Origin: Ariolimax columbianus
Lineage: Eukaryota > Mollusca > Gastropoda > Stylommatophora > Arionidae
Assembly (NCBI GenBank): GCA_036924085.1
Contig: JAVGWX010000004.1
Coordinates: 40,639,293-40,703,292 of the forward strand
DNA: 64,000 bases
Direction: 5' to 3'
The position numbers and the translations under genes were made by a program. The notes under the pieces were generated by a model that ran no database searches, was not told the DNA's origin, and saw only the letters and a program-made list of their open reading frames with translations. Below are positions 46,531 through 57,740 of this stretch, in pieces (position 1 is the stretch's first letter; each line of letters begins with the position of its first letter).

Positions 46531-48086
46531 CAAATAAACCCCAGACCACAAAATAAGTCTTAAGGGCAACTATCTACGGCCAAACGACAACCCAAACTAC
46601 CTGGGAGTCACATTTGATTGGCACATGACATGGAAAAGTCAGATCGAGAGAAACAGAATGAGAGCCAGACAAAGAATGGCAATCATGAGGAAACTTGCTG
46701 GCACAAGCTGGGGAGCAGACGAAAGAATACTAAAGAAACTGTACACTGGAAGAGTGAGACCAGTTCTTGAGTATGGCATTGCGGCACGGAAAACAGCAGC
46801 GAAGGCGAACTTTGATAAAATTAGCAAACTTCAAAACCAAGCCATGAGAGTTATAACAATAGGCATGAAGTCAACGCCAATTGTCGAACTTGAAAAGATT
46901 ACAAATCTGCAATCCATGACCGACAGAAGAGACTGCAGAGCCAAGCAGCAGGCAGAGAAACTCAGAAGACTGACATACCATCCAATGCATAAGAGACTAA
47001 ATAGATTTCGAAATGGGAAACTAAAGCGGAGAAACTTTGCAGAAATAGCCAAAGCAAAGATGAGCGAAGACCCTATGAACACATTAACAAAACCAAAGCC
47101 CATCCCAACTGTACGCAAACCTACCTGGAAGCAGCATATCATTCCGGAGGTGGTAGAAAATATACCAGGTATTGGAAACAAGAACAGCCAGACTAAAAAA
47201 GAAAGAAGAGACTTAACACTGAAGTACATAATGAAAAACTACCCAAGCATGGACTGGACCCATGCATACACCGACGGTTCTGTAACAAACACAACACAGA
47301 ACGGAGCGGCAGGGATATTCCTGAGCCTACCAAATGGTAGAAAAATAACACTGTCAGTGGGAACTGGAAAATTCTCAAGCAAGTTTAGAGCGGAGGCAGA
47401 GGCACTGAGGGCTGCAGTAGAAGCAATGCTGACAGGCGAAAGCAATGAAAGCCAGATAGTCCTGTTTACAGATGCCCTGGCCGTAATCACAGCACTAAAA
47501 AGTCAGAAAAATACTGAACTTAATGATTTAAGAGCAGTACTCTGTCAACTATGCCAGCAGTCCGCACCAAAAAGAGTAGTGGTACAGTGGGTTCCATCCC
47601 ACTGGAATATCCAAGGCAACGAGGAGGCAGACAGACTTGCAAAAGAAGGTACAAGACTACCACAACCAGATTCTAGTGTGACCTACGAAAAGTCCAAAAG
47701 GCTTATTAGGGCCAGATACATGGCCAAATGGGAAACAGAACATACCGGCTACACAAAAAATGATGCCTATTACCAGTTGAATAGAAGAGAGCAGGTCGTG
47801 GTCTTCAGACTCCGCACAGGTCACAACAGACTGAGGTACCACCTATTCAATAAACTGAAGGTAGGTGGCACTGACGAATGCACTTGTGGTACCAGGAAAA
47901 TGAACGCTGAACATCTACTGCAAAACTGCCCGACATACGAGGACCAGAGAAAGCACATGTGGCCATCACCAGTGGCAACACTAGACAAGTTCCATGGCAG
48001 TGTCGACAGCCTCAGGATAACCACTGCTTTTTTCGAAAAAAATATAGGTTGACGTTTGACAGCGTACGAAGAAGAAGAAGAAGAAA
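46531..48086 (+). mobile_element. Family A LINE copy A5, 5'-truncated
   Basis: It starts in the RT thumb and ends in (GAA)n. A 16-bp flank, GTATAATTAATG(C/T)TTT, is present on both sides (46515-46530 and 48087-48102) with one mismatch, although the target is itself repetitive. It has the longest open frame of the truncated copies. Confidence 0.92.
46625..48052 (+). pseudogene. RT thumb and complete RNase H of A5 (475-residue open frame)
   Basis: Contains the RT C-terminal region (YTGRVRPVLEYGIAA, TPIVELEKI), then the RNase H with all catalytic acids (YTDGS, AEAEALRAA, LFTDALAV, EEADRLAKEG) and the Cys motif (GTDECTCGTRKM...EHLLQNC). The A tract in the last codons is longer than in other copies, which shifts the final few residues and ends the frame early. 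It lacks endonuclease and RT palm, so it cannot act alone. Its RNase H is the cleanest reference in the window. Confidence 0.9.
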
Positions 48087-48195
48087 GTATAATTAATGTT
48101 TTGGATCATGTTTAACATAATAGTATGGGTAATGTATAGCTAGTAACATACCTAATGTATAACTAACACTATTTATATTTTGTATATCAAATGTC
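48085..48195. repeat. AT-rich tandem repeat, right of A5
   Basis: Continuation of the 46.33-46.53 kb repeat (GTATAATTAATG, GGGTAATGTATAGCTAGTA). Confidence 0.75.
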
Positions 48196-48666
48196 ATCTT
48201 CTGTATTGTTATTAAAAAGCAGCGGGCAGTAAAACCGTTATCACACTGGTCCTTTGACTAGGGAGACTGTTACTGAAGCCTGATAAAGTATACTTGCTTC
48301 ACCAAGCATTTTTGTATAGGGAATATATGGCCACCTACGGACAAAGTGACAAAAGCTGAAAAACACTGATATAATCCGTTTCTTTGTTTCTATTTCAGCA
48401 AACCAATTCCTACCGCTTGTGGTTCCACTGTCTCCACGAGGTCAATGTGCACTCCTGGCTGAGCGTTTCTTCCCTGGGCTTTTAGCACTAGACAAATAGT
48501 CGTACATGTCCGCGAAGTTGGAAATCTCCTCAGTCTGACAGTGGAATCCAAGGTTCAAGTTGCACGTCCTTTTTCTAGAATGGAAGATAGGGGTATATTT
48601 TAAATTGACAGCATCCGTCCGAAAAGGTGAGAGAAGATCTGGAAAGATAGTTATCACTGAAAAAAT

Positions 48667-48691
48667 GTGTATATATATATATATATATATA
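48667..48691. repeat. (TA)n microsatellite
   Basis: About 12 TA dinucleotides. The surrounding 48.2-49.3 kb shows no recognisable gene or element. Confidence 0.9.
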
Positions 48692-49319
48692 GGGTTGTTT
48701 TTTTGGAGATAATATTGATTCCTCACAACTCAACCGCTGTAAAGCAAACATCACAATAACACGGGGCACATCTAAGTTTTTGTATTCGCAGTGCACAATC
48801 ACGTCTAACATCATGTTGACACCATGTCTAGTAAGTGCACAAATGAGTTAGATCTAATACAAACAAACCAATGTGCTGCATCATTACAAAGCAAAACTGT
48901 ATGTGCTTGAAAAAAATGTTAATCTTGATTCTTAATCACCTGAGAAATTTAGCGAATCGAACCCTCCACCTTTGCGTTGATAATTCGCAAAATGTTTGCC
49001 ACATACGCTTTAGCTTTTGGCCTGATTCAACGTTCGACATGCCTTTCTAATTAAGCTTCATCCTTTCTAGCTTTTGATTTTAAAGGAGAGACGTGTGACT
49101 TTCTTTCATTTAAACACTCAGAGGCTACTGTACGGTTATTAATTATCTTAATGTCAATATACAGCATTACCTTGACGTTTGTCCGCTTGACATAATTAGT
49201 TTGCTCTATCGTTTGTTTTCAACTATAAATACGTAGCATTTCCTGTACAGATCGTCGCTTCTTACAACCGCCAACCTATTTGACTGTTATAAGTTTATTG
49301 GCAAGTGTGCAGTACGGTA

Positions 49320-49470
49320 GGGTGCCATTACTTTCCGTTCATGGAGGAGCAATAGCCCAAGAAAAAAATCCAGTGTCTGCCTAAATGGACACAGTGGGAA
49401 TCGAATCCGGTGCGTTGGAATTGTGAAAACCGAGCGAGTTTCACCCCTAGGCCGCACAGCCTCCATTTCA
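49320..49470 (-). repeat. Possible tRNA-derived SINE head
   Basis: On the minus strand TGCGGCCTAGGGGTGAAACT (box-A-like) is followed after about 30 bases by GGATTCGATTCCC (box B). The following sequence is not shared with families S or W. It could be a SINE head or a decayed tRNA gene. Confidence 0.45.
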
Positions 49471-50290
49471 GTTATAACCAGGTTTCAAATTTTGTCCATG
49501 TGTTTCCAGCGTTCGTCCTACTTCACCCAAACATCCGTGACGTTTTACGCACTTCAACTCAGACAACACGTGATCTTTTTCCGTGTAAGATTTCAAAATT
49601 GTTTGTTTTAATTTACTTACATGTATATTCTTATGCTATTTATGTTAATTTAGACTACTCCGCATTCACAAGTGTTAAAACGTTAGTTATTTACGTTTTT
49701 CAAGGACCAATGTGAATTTTCAAGCAAAACAAAGACTTTGGCATTTCGTCAATTGTTGGCGAAAGTGCAAGGTTTGCTTGTAACACCATTGAAAAAAAGT
49801 TGAAATATTGCGAGAATTACCGGAGCGTGACAATGAAACATGAACTGTGAAACACCACAAACTCAATGTGATGTTCAGGCCAAACTCTATAGGTTGAGTA
49901 CGGCACGATCTACTAAATAAACATTCATAATTTGAAGGGAAAAAAAGCAACATCTCCGAAGCGCAACACAATGACGTAGGACAATATAACATGTACATAT
50001 ATATTTTTATATATTAAAACCCTAAAAGTGGGAAAGAAATTAGAAAAAAATACGCCTTTTTATTGTAACTTGTTAATATAGTTGCTAATAATGTCGAGGG
50101 TGTCCTGTACGTGCAATCGCGATGCAAACGAACAGCATGACGTCATAATTCCGGTTAAAAGATTGCCGCCCCGATATTGGCATGCACCAAAGAGGAGCAG
50201 TGATCTGTTATCATTTCTTTTAATAACGAAGTGGTTAAACCTATATAAATTCATCGGCGAATGAGTGCCCAATACGGTAATGGATGCTTG

Positions 50291-50593
50291 TCACTCAAGC
50301 AAGTGCATGGAGTGGAGTAGGAAGTTCCAAAACGCCGTGAGTTCTGTGACCGACCGTTCACCACCGGGTCTGGCATACCGATTAGTAAGCCTAGAGTCAA
50401 TTGCAGCCTCGTAAAAATAAACTCTCCGATTGACTGTAAATGAGACTTGATGTAGTGAAATCCATGCATCACCGTCCTGGAGCTTCATTCGCCAATGAGT
50501 TTCTACAGGTTTCAGCTTTTGGCTGCTCAAACAACGTTTAACAGACGCTGCTTCTCTTTGGTACGCGTCAATGGCGGGGAGGCCATCTTTTAA
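50291..50593 (-). CDS. Candidate terminal exon of an unrecognised host gene
   Basis: On the minus strand a good acceptor (TTTCATAATTTCAG) is followed, in frame from its first base, by 100 codons without a stop and then TGA. The protein has ordinary composition with many aromatic and charged residues (e.g. VETHWRMKLQDGDAW, NRRVYFYEAAIDSRL, ELTAFWNFLLHSMHLLE) and resembles none of the LINE proteins here. A poly(A) signal AATAAA lies about 230 bases past the stop (50064-50059). No domain was recognised. Upstream exons, to the right on this map, were not identified. It could be a chance open frame, but its length, splice site and composition argue for a real exon. Confidence 0.45.
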   Translation of the reverse strand, partial: LKDGLPAIDAYQREAASVKRCLSSQKLKPVETHWRMKLQDGDAWISLHQVSFTVNRRVYFYEAAIDSRLTNRYARPGGERSVTELTAFWNFLLHSMHLLE

Positions 50594-50934
50594 CTGAAAT
50601 TATGAAATCATGGTGTCCATCTCTGCCTTGATGTCACGTGTAGGGCACTCTTGGCATTCTTCACAACCATATTAACAAGTTACAAAATAAAGGCATAGTT
50701 TTTCTAATGTTTATCCTACATTTAAGGTTGTCATTTAAAGCCTTCCACGCGTATTTACATATGGCATTCTGGTTTCTCCAGCCTACAAACCAGCATATAA
50801 TCCCTGCATCTAGCCATCCCTGTTTTTGGCAAGGTTCTCTCAGTTTAAGGTGTTCAAGCTTACTGCTTTCAGGTCACGATTACAAACGACACTGTAGCGG
50901 AGTAAGGATCTTCCTTTGTTTTGATTACTAGAGG

Positions 50935-51040
50935 CTAGCTCTCGCTGATAGGACGATGAGACTAACGTCTGGTCAGGCAAAACACACTGATCAAAGAATC
51001 GTAGCCAGGGTCAGGAGAAATATACTGGCCTGACTTCCTC
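50935..51040 (-). repeat. Interspersed repeat family R, inverted copy
   Basis: The reverse complement of GACTAGACGTTAGTC...CTGGCCCTGAC from 42.98-43.13 kb is recognisable (GAGACTAACGTCTGGTCA, AGCCAGGGTCAGGAGAAATA). Confidence 0.5.
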
Positions 51041-51296
51041 GTCGCCGTCCTGGAAACGAGCTGTAGTCGAGGACAACAGTCTGGCTAACAAGGTGAGGTT
51101 CGACGTGATCTCCGTAGTAATGAGCGACACGCAGATGAAGCCAAGTATAGCACAACCGCCTGAAAGACCCCTATCCACCTTCATCAGCACGATTGAGATG
51201 GGAGGAAAGCTACTGCAACTCGTCACTTAACGCCCTTTTCAAGGTGCACATAAGAGTAACCTACTCATTGTAGGCATTCGAAACAACAACAACAGC
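51040..51296 (+). repeat. Interspersed family C, copy C1
   Basis: Shares GATGAAGCCAAG(T/C)ATAGCAC + AACC, CCACCTTCATCAGCA and an ACTCATTGTAGGCATTC + (AAC)n end with 54.94-55.18 kb. Family identity is not recognised. The (AAC)n tail suggests a SINE or LINE 3' end. Confidence 0.7.
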
Positions 51297-51766
51297 TCTC
51301 GGTCATTGGATTGTTTGGGGGGGGGAATTCGTCCAACCTCCATTCAACACGTGTAACAGTCAACTCAAGTGTCGCTGATAGAGTTGGGAAACAAACGGGC
51401 AATCTTCTCACGGTCCAACATCTCGTTGTTACTTTTGAGATTTCAAGAATGCACATCAAGCAGCTCTTATGAAAGGCAGTTAACTTTTCTCCCTTGAAGC
51501 ATATATGGTCCACGAATCGCCGGCACATATTAGGGTATGAAGCACAAAGCAGCCTTTGTGGATATGGTCAGTGTGTTGTTTTCCCACACTCTTTGCGGAA
51601 TCCTGGCAAGCGCACTATTCCCTTCGCAGCTCTGCAGCAAGTGAAAGGTTGTCGCTAATGATTGATTCGAGGCAGTTAGTTATTTACTACCTCTAGATTA
51701 TCGCCGTATAGGGCAATGACCGAATGATAGAAACGAGTTTACCTGTATTTGGACAAATAATAGTTT

Positions 51767-52669
51767 CTTCTTCTTCTTCTTCTTCGTACGCTGTCGGACG
51801 TCAACTTGTATTTGTTCGAAGAAAGCAGCTGTCATCCTGAGGCTGTCCACACTGCCATAGAGCTTGTCTAGTGTTAGCACTGGTGATGACCACATGTGCT
51901 TTCTCTGGTCCTCGTATGTCGGACAATTTTGTAGCAGATGATCAGCGGTCATTTTCCCTGTACCACAGGTGCATTCGTCAGTGCCACATTTCTTCAGTTT
52001 ATTGAATAGATAGTACCTCAGTCTGCTGTGGCCTGTGCGGAGTCTGAAGACCACGACCTGCTCTCTTCTGTTCAACTGGAAATAGGTATCATTTTTTGTG
52101 TAGCCAATATGTTCTTTTTCCCATTTGGCCATGTATCTGGCCTTAATAAACCTTTTGGACTCAACGTAGGTCACACAAGAATCTGGTTGTGGTAGTCTTG
52201 CACCTTCTTTTGCCAGTCTGTCTGCCTCCTCGTTGCCTTTAATGTTACAGTGAGATATAACCCACTGTACCACTACTCTTTTTGGTGCGGACTGCTGGCA
52301 TAGTTGACAGAGTACTGCTCTTAAATCATTAAATTCAGTATTTTTCTGGCTTTTTAGAACTGTAACTACGGCCAGGGCATCTGTAAACAGGACTATCAGG
52401 CTTTCATTGCTTTCGCCTGTCAGCATTGCTTCTACTGCAGCCTTCAGTGCCTCTGCCTCCGCTCTGAAAATAAGCGCTTGAGTATTTTCCAGTTGCCACT
52501 CACAGTGTTATTTTTCTACCCTTTCTTAAGCTCAGGAATATCCTTGCCCCTCCATTCTGTGTTGTGTTTGTTACAGAACCGTCGGTGTATGCATGGGTCC
52601 AGTCTATGCTTGGGTAGTTTTCCGCTATGTACGTCAGGGTTATGTCTCTCTTTCTTTTTCAGTCTGGCT
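51767..52669 (-). mobile_element. Family A LINE copy A4, 5'-truncated
   Basis: Minus-strand 3' end from just upstream of the RNase H to (GAA)n. A perfect 12-bp duplication, AAATAATAGTTT, flanks it (51755-51766 and 52670-52681). Confidence 0.95.
51785..52620 (-). pseudogene. RNase H of A4, read-through end
   Basis: The open frame from 52426 encodes LFTDALAVVTVLKSQKNTEF, WVISHCNIKGNEEADRLAKE and the Cys motif (CGTDECTCGTGKM...DHLLQNC). The usual stop after VDV is CGA, so the frame runs through the (GAA)n tail as a Lys run and into flanking DNA as far as 51698. Upstream, YTDGS is present (about 52585), but a short insertion near 52470 breaks the frame before the catalytic Glu. Confidence 0.85.
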
Positions 52670-52799
52670 AAATAATAGTTTAAGTTAGATACGAAGAGAA
52701 ACGGAATATATTTTTGACAATCAGTCTCAAAGGACTATAAAAATTTAAAACAAAAACAAAAATACAAACAAACCAGAAGCACTTAAACGATGCTCTAAT

Positions 52800-53100
52800 G
52801 AAGATGAAAGTAGGTCAGCTCCATGGCAACAACTGCCGTCGAGGATGAAGATAAATATAAATCTTCATGTACTAAGCCGCATCCTGTGTGAGGTGGTGTG
52901 AATAGTTTCCTTCCTTGTTGTTTTACCTTACCCAACTCATACGTCAGGTACCCTTTTGCAACTAGGTCGACTGGATGAGCGGTGGTACCAGGCACGAACT
53001 ACGGTCTTGATTTGTTTCTGTTTATCCGTGAACTCGAATCCCTAGAACGCTGTAATCTCAGTCTAGTATGGCAGCTCAATGTCGACTAGGCTACACGCTT
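52800..53100 (-). repeat. tRNA-derived SINE family W, copy W4
   Basis: On the minus strand the head reads GTAGCCTAGTCGACATTGAG, then GAGATTACAGCG and a good box B (GGGATTCGAGTTC). The body matches W1-W3 (TACCTGACGTATGAGTTGGG, CATGAAGATTTATATTTATC). It is the best-preserved promoter of the family here. Confidence 0.85.
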
Positions 53101-53249
53101 CACTCTAACCTAGATACAATTATAGATCAGTTAAATCATAGTTCAGTCAACACAATCAAGCTAATTTCTTGGAATACTTGCAATCCTGTTATTTCACAAA
53201 GACAAGAGAATGCTTGCTGCCAGGTAGCTGAAGCCATCTTTAGTAGGTT

Positions 53250-53990
53250 CTTTTACCGATGTTACTTCCTGCTGGTTACTCATCATGTAGCATGTCCTTT
53301 ATACAACGTCACTCCCATAATAGTACGTCTGAAAGAAACTCGTTCCCTTGCCAAAACTCAAGCCTCCGCCACAGTCATACCTCGGCATTCCTGGATGTCT
53401 TTGTGACATTGTCTTCTTGGTCTACCCCTTCCTCTTTTGTCTGACACCTACCTTCCATCACTATTCTCTCAAGACCGTTGTGTCTCTTGATGTGACCAAG
53501 GTATTTGGATTTTCTAGCCAAAATGAAATTGATAAACCAGTTCTCCACTATGTTAAACTCTTGCCGAATGTCTACATTAGCGTTTTTCTCTGTCCAGAGT
53601 ATTCTGAGGATCTTTCTGTAACATTTTGACTCGTTGGATTCGATTCTTTTTCCGGAAATTTTGGTAATCGTCCATGATTCACAGCCATAAGCTGCCCCAG
53701 GAAAAACATAGGCTCTCAAGACTTTTACTTTTATCGTTTTGTTGGTGCTCTGCCATAATTTCTTCAGGCTGTTCAGTTTCTGCATTGCCATGGCTAGTCT
53801 TCTTCCGATTTCTTTCGAGCAGTCGCCATTCTTGTCAATTCTGGAGCCCAGATATTCAAAATGCAAGGCCTGATCTATTTCCTCATCACACACTGTAAAT
53901 TGATGTTGACTTTGTGTTTTGTCGGTGGTCATTATCTTTATTTTGTTTATGTTGATGAACAGGTTTTGATCTTTACTTACCAAATATATA
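53250..53990 (-). mobile_element. RTE-like LINE (family J), 5'-truncated copy
   Basis: The 3' end of an element also represented at 25.74-26.39 kb on the same strand. Similarity includes the 3' UTR (GCATGTCCTTTA...AACGTC, CTCGTTCCCTTGCCAAAACT). The 5' breakpoints of the two copies are within a few tens of bases in element coordinates. Confidence 0.8.
53375..53983 (-). pseudogene. RTE-like RT C-terminal region (family J), open frame
   Basis: A 202-residue open frame covers the end of the RT: ININKIKIMTT, FEYLGSRIDKNGDCSKEI, YGCESWTITKISGKRIE, CYRKILRILWTEKNANVDI, KYLGHIKRHNGLERIVMEGR, then an acidic/basic tail. This is the canonical RTE-type order after the FADD active site, which is absent because of 5' truncation. 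The open frame suggests a comparatively recent insertion. It has no independent function. Confidence 0.85.
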
Positions 53991-54487
53991 TATTACGCTA
54001 CTATCCTCCAGGCTGGTTACTAGGTCTGGAAAATGAAAATGTAGATTTCGCAATCGGCAGGAATTTCATTATTCAAATTGTCTCACCCCATTTTCCCCCA
54101 CAAAGCGATTAACAGCGGATATTAGCGACTAACAACGGCTAACATCCTACTCTGTTCGATTTTCAACTGCCAAAGATTCTTTTACGTGCACAGCGTGTAC
54201 ACAGCAATTCGAGCTTATCGTCCGTCTACAATAGGACTAAGTGCTTGATTTAATTTTCACTGAGACCATGGATCGCTTAAAACTTACGGGATTCTAACAT
54301 CAGCCGAGGTGAACGACTTTGCTCTCTCCTATATTTGTCTCTTCAGATTAATAAGCTTACAATTATTTGAACAATAATAAAGAAATTGTAAGGAAACGGT
54401 TCTCATATAACCTTGTTCACAGAAATGCGTTGACAAAAATGTTATTCATATTATATTATTTTTTCTGATATGCGTTTCCTGTATATA

Positions 54488-54912
54488 ATGTGTCTAATGT
54501 TGTATACAACGCGTAATGAATCTGAGACGCTAGTCCGGTCTAATATTGTATACAACGCGTAATGAAACTGAGACGCTAGTCCGGTCTAATATTGTATACA
54601 ATGCGAAATGAAACTGAGACGCTAGTCCGGTCTAATATTGTATACAATGCGTAATGAAACTGAGACGCTAGTCCGGTCTAATATTGTATACAATGCGAAA
54701 TGAAACTGAGACGCTAGTCCGGTCTAATATTGTATACAATGCGTAATGAAACTGAGACGCTAGTCCGGTCTAATGTTGTATACAATGCGTAATGAAACTG
54801 AGACGCTAGTTTGGTCTAATATTGTATACAATGCGTAATGAAACTGAGACGCTAGTCCGGTCTAATGTTGTATACAATGCTTAATGAAACTGAGACGCTA
54901 GTCCGGTCTAAT
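54488..54912. repeat. 46-bp minisatellite
   Basis: Nine copies of CTGAGACGCTAGTCCGGTCT + AATATTGTATACAATGCGTA + ATGAAA, more than 95% alike. Each unit holds the near-palindrome TTGTATACAA. Variants CGTAATG and CGAAATG alternate over four units. Confidence 0.93.
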
Positions 54913-54934
54913 CAGGACAACTCTCTTCCATGCA

Positions 54935-55185
54935 GAATCCCTTTGAAACAAGCTGTTTTCAATGCAGTCCGGATTACCAGATGTGGATCGATGTGATCCC
55001 CGTAGAAGTGAGCTTCACGGAGATGAAGCCAAGCATAGCACAACCACATGGAGGACCGTGGTCCACCTTCATCAGCATGCTCAGTACATAAGGACAGCTG
55101 CTATAATCCGCCACTTGACGCCATTTTCAGGGCGCACAAAAGAGAAAATTACTCATTGTGGGCATTAAACAACAACAACAATACA
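54935..55185 (+). repeat. Interspersed family C, copy C2
   Basis: As C1: CGATGTGATCCCCGTAGAAG...AGATGAAGCCAAGCATAGCA...CCACCTTCATCAGCATG...ACTCATTGTGGGCATTAAAC + AACAACAAC. Confidence 0.72.
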
Positions 55186-55205
55186 ATGCGTACCAAAGTT
55201 AATCT

Positions 55206-55284
55206 TCAGTGGATATAAGGCCGCCGTCCATCACAAACTATGATGGCATATTTTATATTAAAAGGGCTATTTTTAGTAAGGATA
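55206..55284 (-). repeat. SINE family S, 3' fragment
   Basis: GGCCGCCGTCCATCAC...GATGGCATA...GGGCTATTTTTAGTAAGG is the tail-side half of family S. It abuts the family D RT fragment at 55285. Confidence 0.7.
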
Positions 55285-55540
55285 GTCTCTAACACTTTCT
55301 ACTCGACAGCAGAGTTTGCTGTGATACTACCTTGACATTTGACTTTCACGTATCATCGATACAAACACCAAGGAAGTGCGCAATACGATACGCCAACTCT
55401 TATTTGCAGATGACTGTGAACAGAATTTGCAAGAAGGCATGGACATTGTCTCTGTTGCTTGTGACAACTTTGGCTAGACTATTATGGTAAAGAAACGGAA
55501 GTCATGTACTAATCAGCCCCAGGTAAACTGTATAAAGGCA
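55285..55540 (+). pseudogene. LINE family D RT-palm fragment, joined to SINE S3
   Basis: Same fragment as 32.33-32.59 kb in inverted orientation: LLFADDCEQNLQEGMDIVSV, then ACDNFG and a stop. Differences between the two copies are few. The junction with the SINE tail (GTATAAAGGCA) is identical in both. Confidence 0.75.
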
Positions 55541-55799
55541 CAGCAAGGCAAAGGCCGCCGTCCATCACAGACGATGATGGCATAATTTATTTTCTAGCGC
55601 TATTTTTAGCAAGGATTAACTGCGCTACTTTTTATCCTCACTCTCTCGTCTCGAGCTGCCCGACCCCAGTGGCAAGTCAACGACAAGACGACTAGGGGGC
55701 GACTAAAAGATGTAGGGGACTCCGCGGCGGAGTCCGGAGTCGAATCAACACCACTTGATCACGAGGCGGACGGCTTAACCACTTCGCCACTGAATCCCC
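55541..55799 (-). repeat. tRNA-derived SINE family S, copy S3
   Basis: Minus-strand head with box A (TGGCGAAGTGGTTAAGCC) and box B (GATTCGACTCC), then body CTTGTCGTTGACTTGCCACT. It is adjacent to the RT fragment as at 32 kb. Confidence 0.87.
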
Positions 55800-55856
55800 T
55801 CAGTTGATATAATAGCTGTCCATCGTTGTCGATGAGGACCGCCGACATCATCCTTG

Positions 55857-57075
55857 TCACAGATTTCCCTGTTGGGTGTGGTTGCGCATGTGGCTGAACA
55901 GGCCAATGCGGGCACGAAAACATCTGCTACAAATCGGGCAAACGATGTTTGTAGAAGGTGATGGTGTTCCCGCTGTCCAAGATTTCCGGGTCTCGCGTCT
56001 GCTCTGAGCTTTCACAACACGGTTGTCTTCGTTGGTAGAAGCTACCGGTTTGACTGCTCTTCTCCAGTCAGATCTGTTTTGTGTAAGACATTCCCAGGTG
56101 TCAATGTCTATCTGGCAAATTTTCAGTGAGTCCTTCAGACCGTCTTTAAGTCGCCCTCTCTCGTGCCATCCCTCTCTCAGCTCGCCGTAGAGAAGCTTCT
56201 TTGGGAGTCGCTCGTCTAACATACGGACGAGATGTCCGGCCCATCCTAGTCGTGCTTTTTCTAGCAGTGCATGGATGCTGGGCATGTTAGCCCTCGAGAG
56301 AACCTCGATGTCAGTGACACGATCTTGCCATCGGATGTGGAATATTCGCCTCAGGCAACCTGTGTGGAAGTGGTTTAACCTCCTTGCATGTCCAGAGTAT
56401 ACAGTCCAGCTTTCGCAAGCATATAGTAGGGTTGGAATGATGGTTGCACGGTAGACTTTGAGTTTGGTCTTGACGCTGATGCCACGACGTGCCCAGGCCA
56501 TCGAGCGCATTCTACCAAAGGCTGTGCTGGCCTTTGCTATTCTGCTTGCCACCTCATCGTCTAGGCTGACAGATCTCAACAGCGTGCTACCCAGATATGT
56601 GAATTTGTCTACGTCATTCAGCGTCTACCCGCTGACTGTAGTCTCTGGTTTTGTGTACGGCATGCCTAGTGCTGGTTGGTACATGACCTCTGTTTTTTTT
56701 GCATTTATGGTCAGGCCAAAATTTTCGCATGCGACAGAGAACCGGTCCATTCTAACCTGCATGTTCAGTTCTGAGCTGCTCATTAGAGCGCAGTCGTCAG
56801 CAAATACATGTTCCCTGATTATGTCGCCAGCCACTTTGGTTTTGGTCTTCATTCTTCTGGGATTGATTAACTTGCCATCATAGTGATCTGAAGGCGTCTG
56901 TCATCGTGGCCGCGAACATCATGCTGAACAAGGTCGGGGCGAGTACACATCCTTGTTTTACTCCGTTTGATACTAGAAACGTTTTAGAGATTGCACCGCT
57001 GTCTTTCGTGTAGCTGTTTCACCATGATTTGGAACTTGTTGGGGCAGCCAAACTTAGACATTATCATCCACAGCC
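55857..57075 (-). pseudogene. LINE family D: RT C-terminal half with zinc finger
   Basis: On the minus strand the RT reads, across three frames, LWMIMSKFGCPNKFQIMVKQ, then NGVKQGCVLAPTLFSMMFAA, then HVFADDCALMSS (active site, about 56810) with FGLTINAKKTEVM, then a 240-residue frame (56579-55857): AFGRMRSMAWARRGISVKTK, YACESWTVYSGHARRLNHFH, HIRWQDRVTDIEVLSRANM, WAGHLVRM, and a C2H2 finger CPICSRCFRARIGLFSHMRN. A zinc finger after the RT is a known feature of this metazoan LINE family. At least two frameshifts and a stop make it inactive. It is 5'-truncated at about 57.08 kb. Confidence 0.87.
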
Positions 57076-57708
57076 CGCAGTAGATATAAACCATGTTAAA
57101 ATGATAATACGATAGTTTCCAATTTGGAAAGTAACATTTCGAGACTGCAAAAATAATGCTGCATAAATAATTTATGTATGGAGCTCTTTAAAGAAGGATT
57201 GATTTAAAGTAGCCAATTCTTGTTGTTGATATATGTTCTTAAGAAGGAAAACAACGATAATAAAAATGAAGAAACGATTGTTATATTATGCTTAACAAAC
57301 ATGTCCTCCGGTCATTAACATCTGGTCATCGTATTAACAGATCCTTTAGAAACATTTCTCCAAATGAAGGTATGTTTCTCATTGAAGTGTATAATTAGAA
57401 AACAACCCAGATGAAAATGAGATCATTTAGAGGGTGAGAACGTTGTTTAACCAAGAGAAGTGCCTTGCAAACACAAGAACGCACACAGAGACTGACTGTG
57501 CATAACACTGTGGACATTTAGAAGACATTAGCTTGCGTTTAAGTTTATTTCATTCCCTTTCATTTTGTCCCCTGTCAGAGCAACTTAAAAATATAATCTT
57601 TTTTTGCTTTTACCACTTCGTGTTTTATCTTTTCTTCCATATAATTTTTCACGTCTATTTTAATTTCATTTTATCGCATATCTCCCGAGTTCTGTGTGTG
57701 TTATTTGC

Positions 57709-57740
<32 letters not shown>

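Noticed and set aside
54488..54912. CRISPR-like array of direct repeats
   Set aside because: All arrays here are head-to-tail units with no unique spacers and lie in eukaryotic intergenic DNA; no cas genes.
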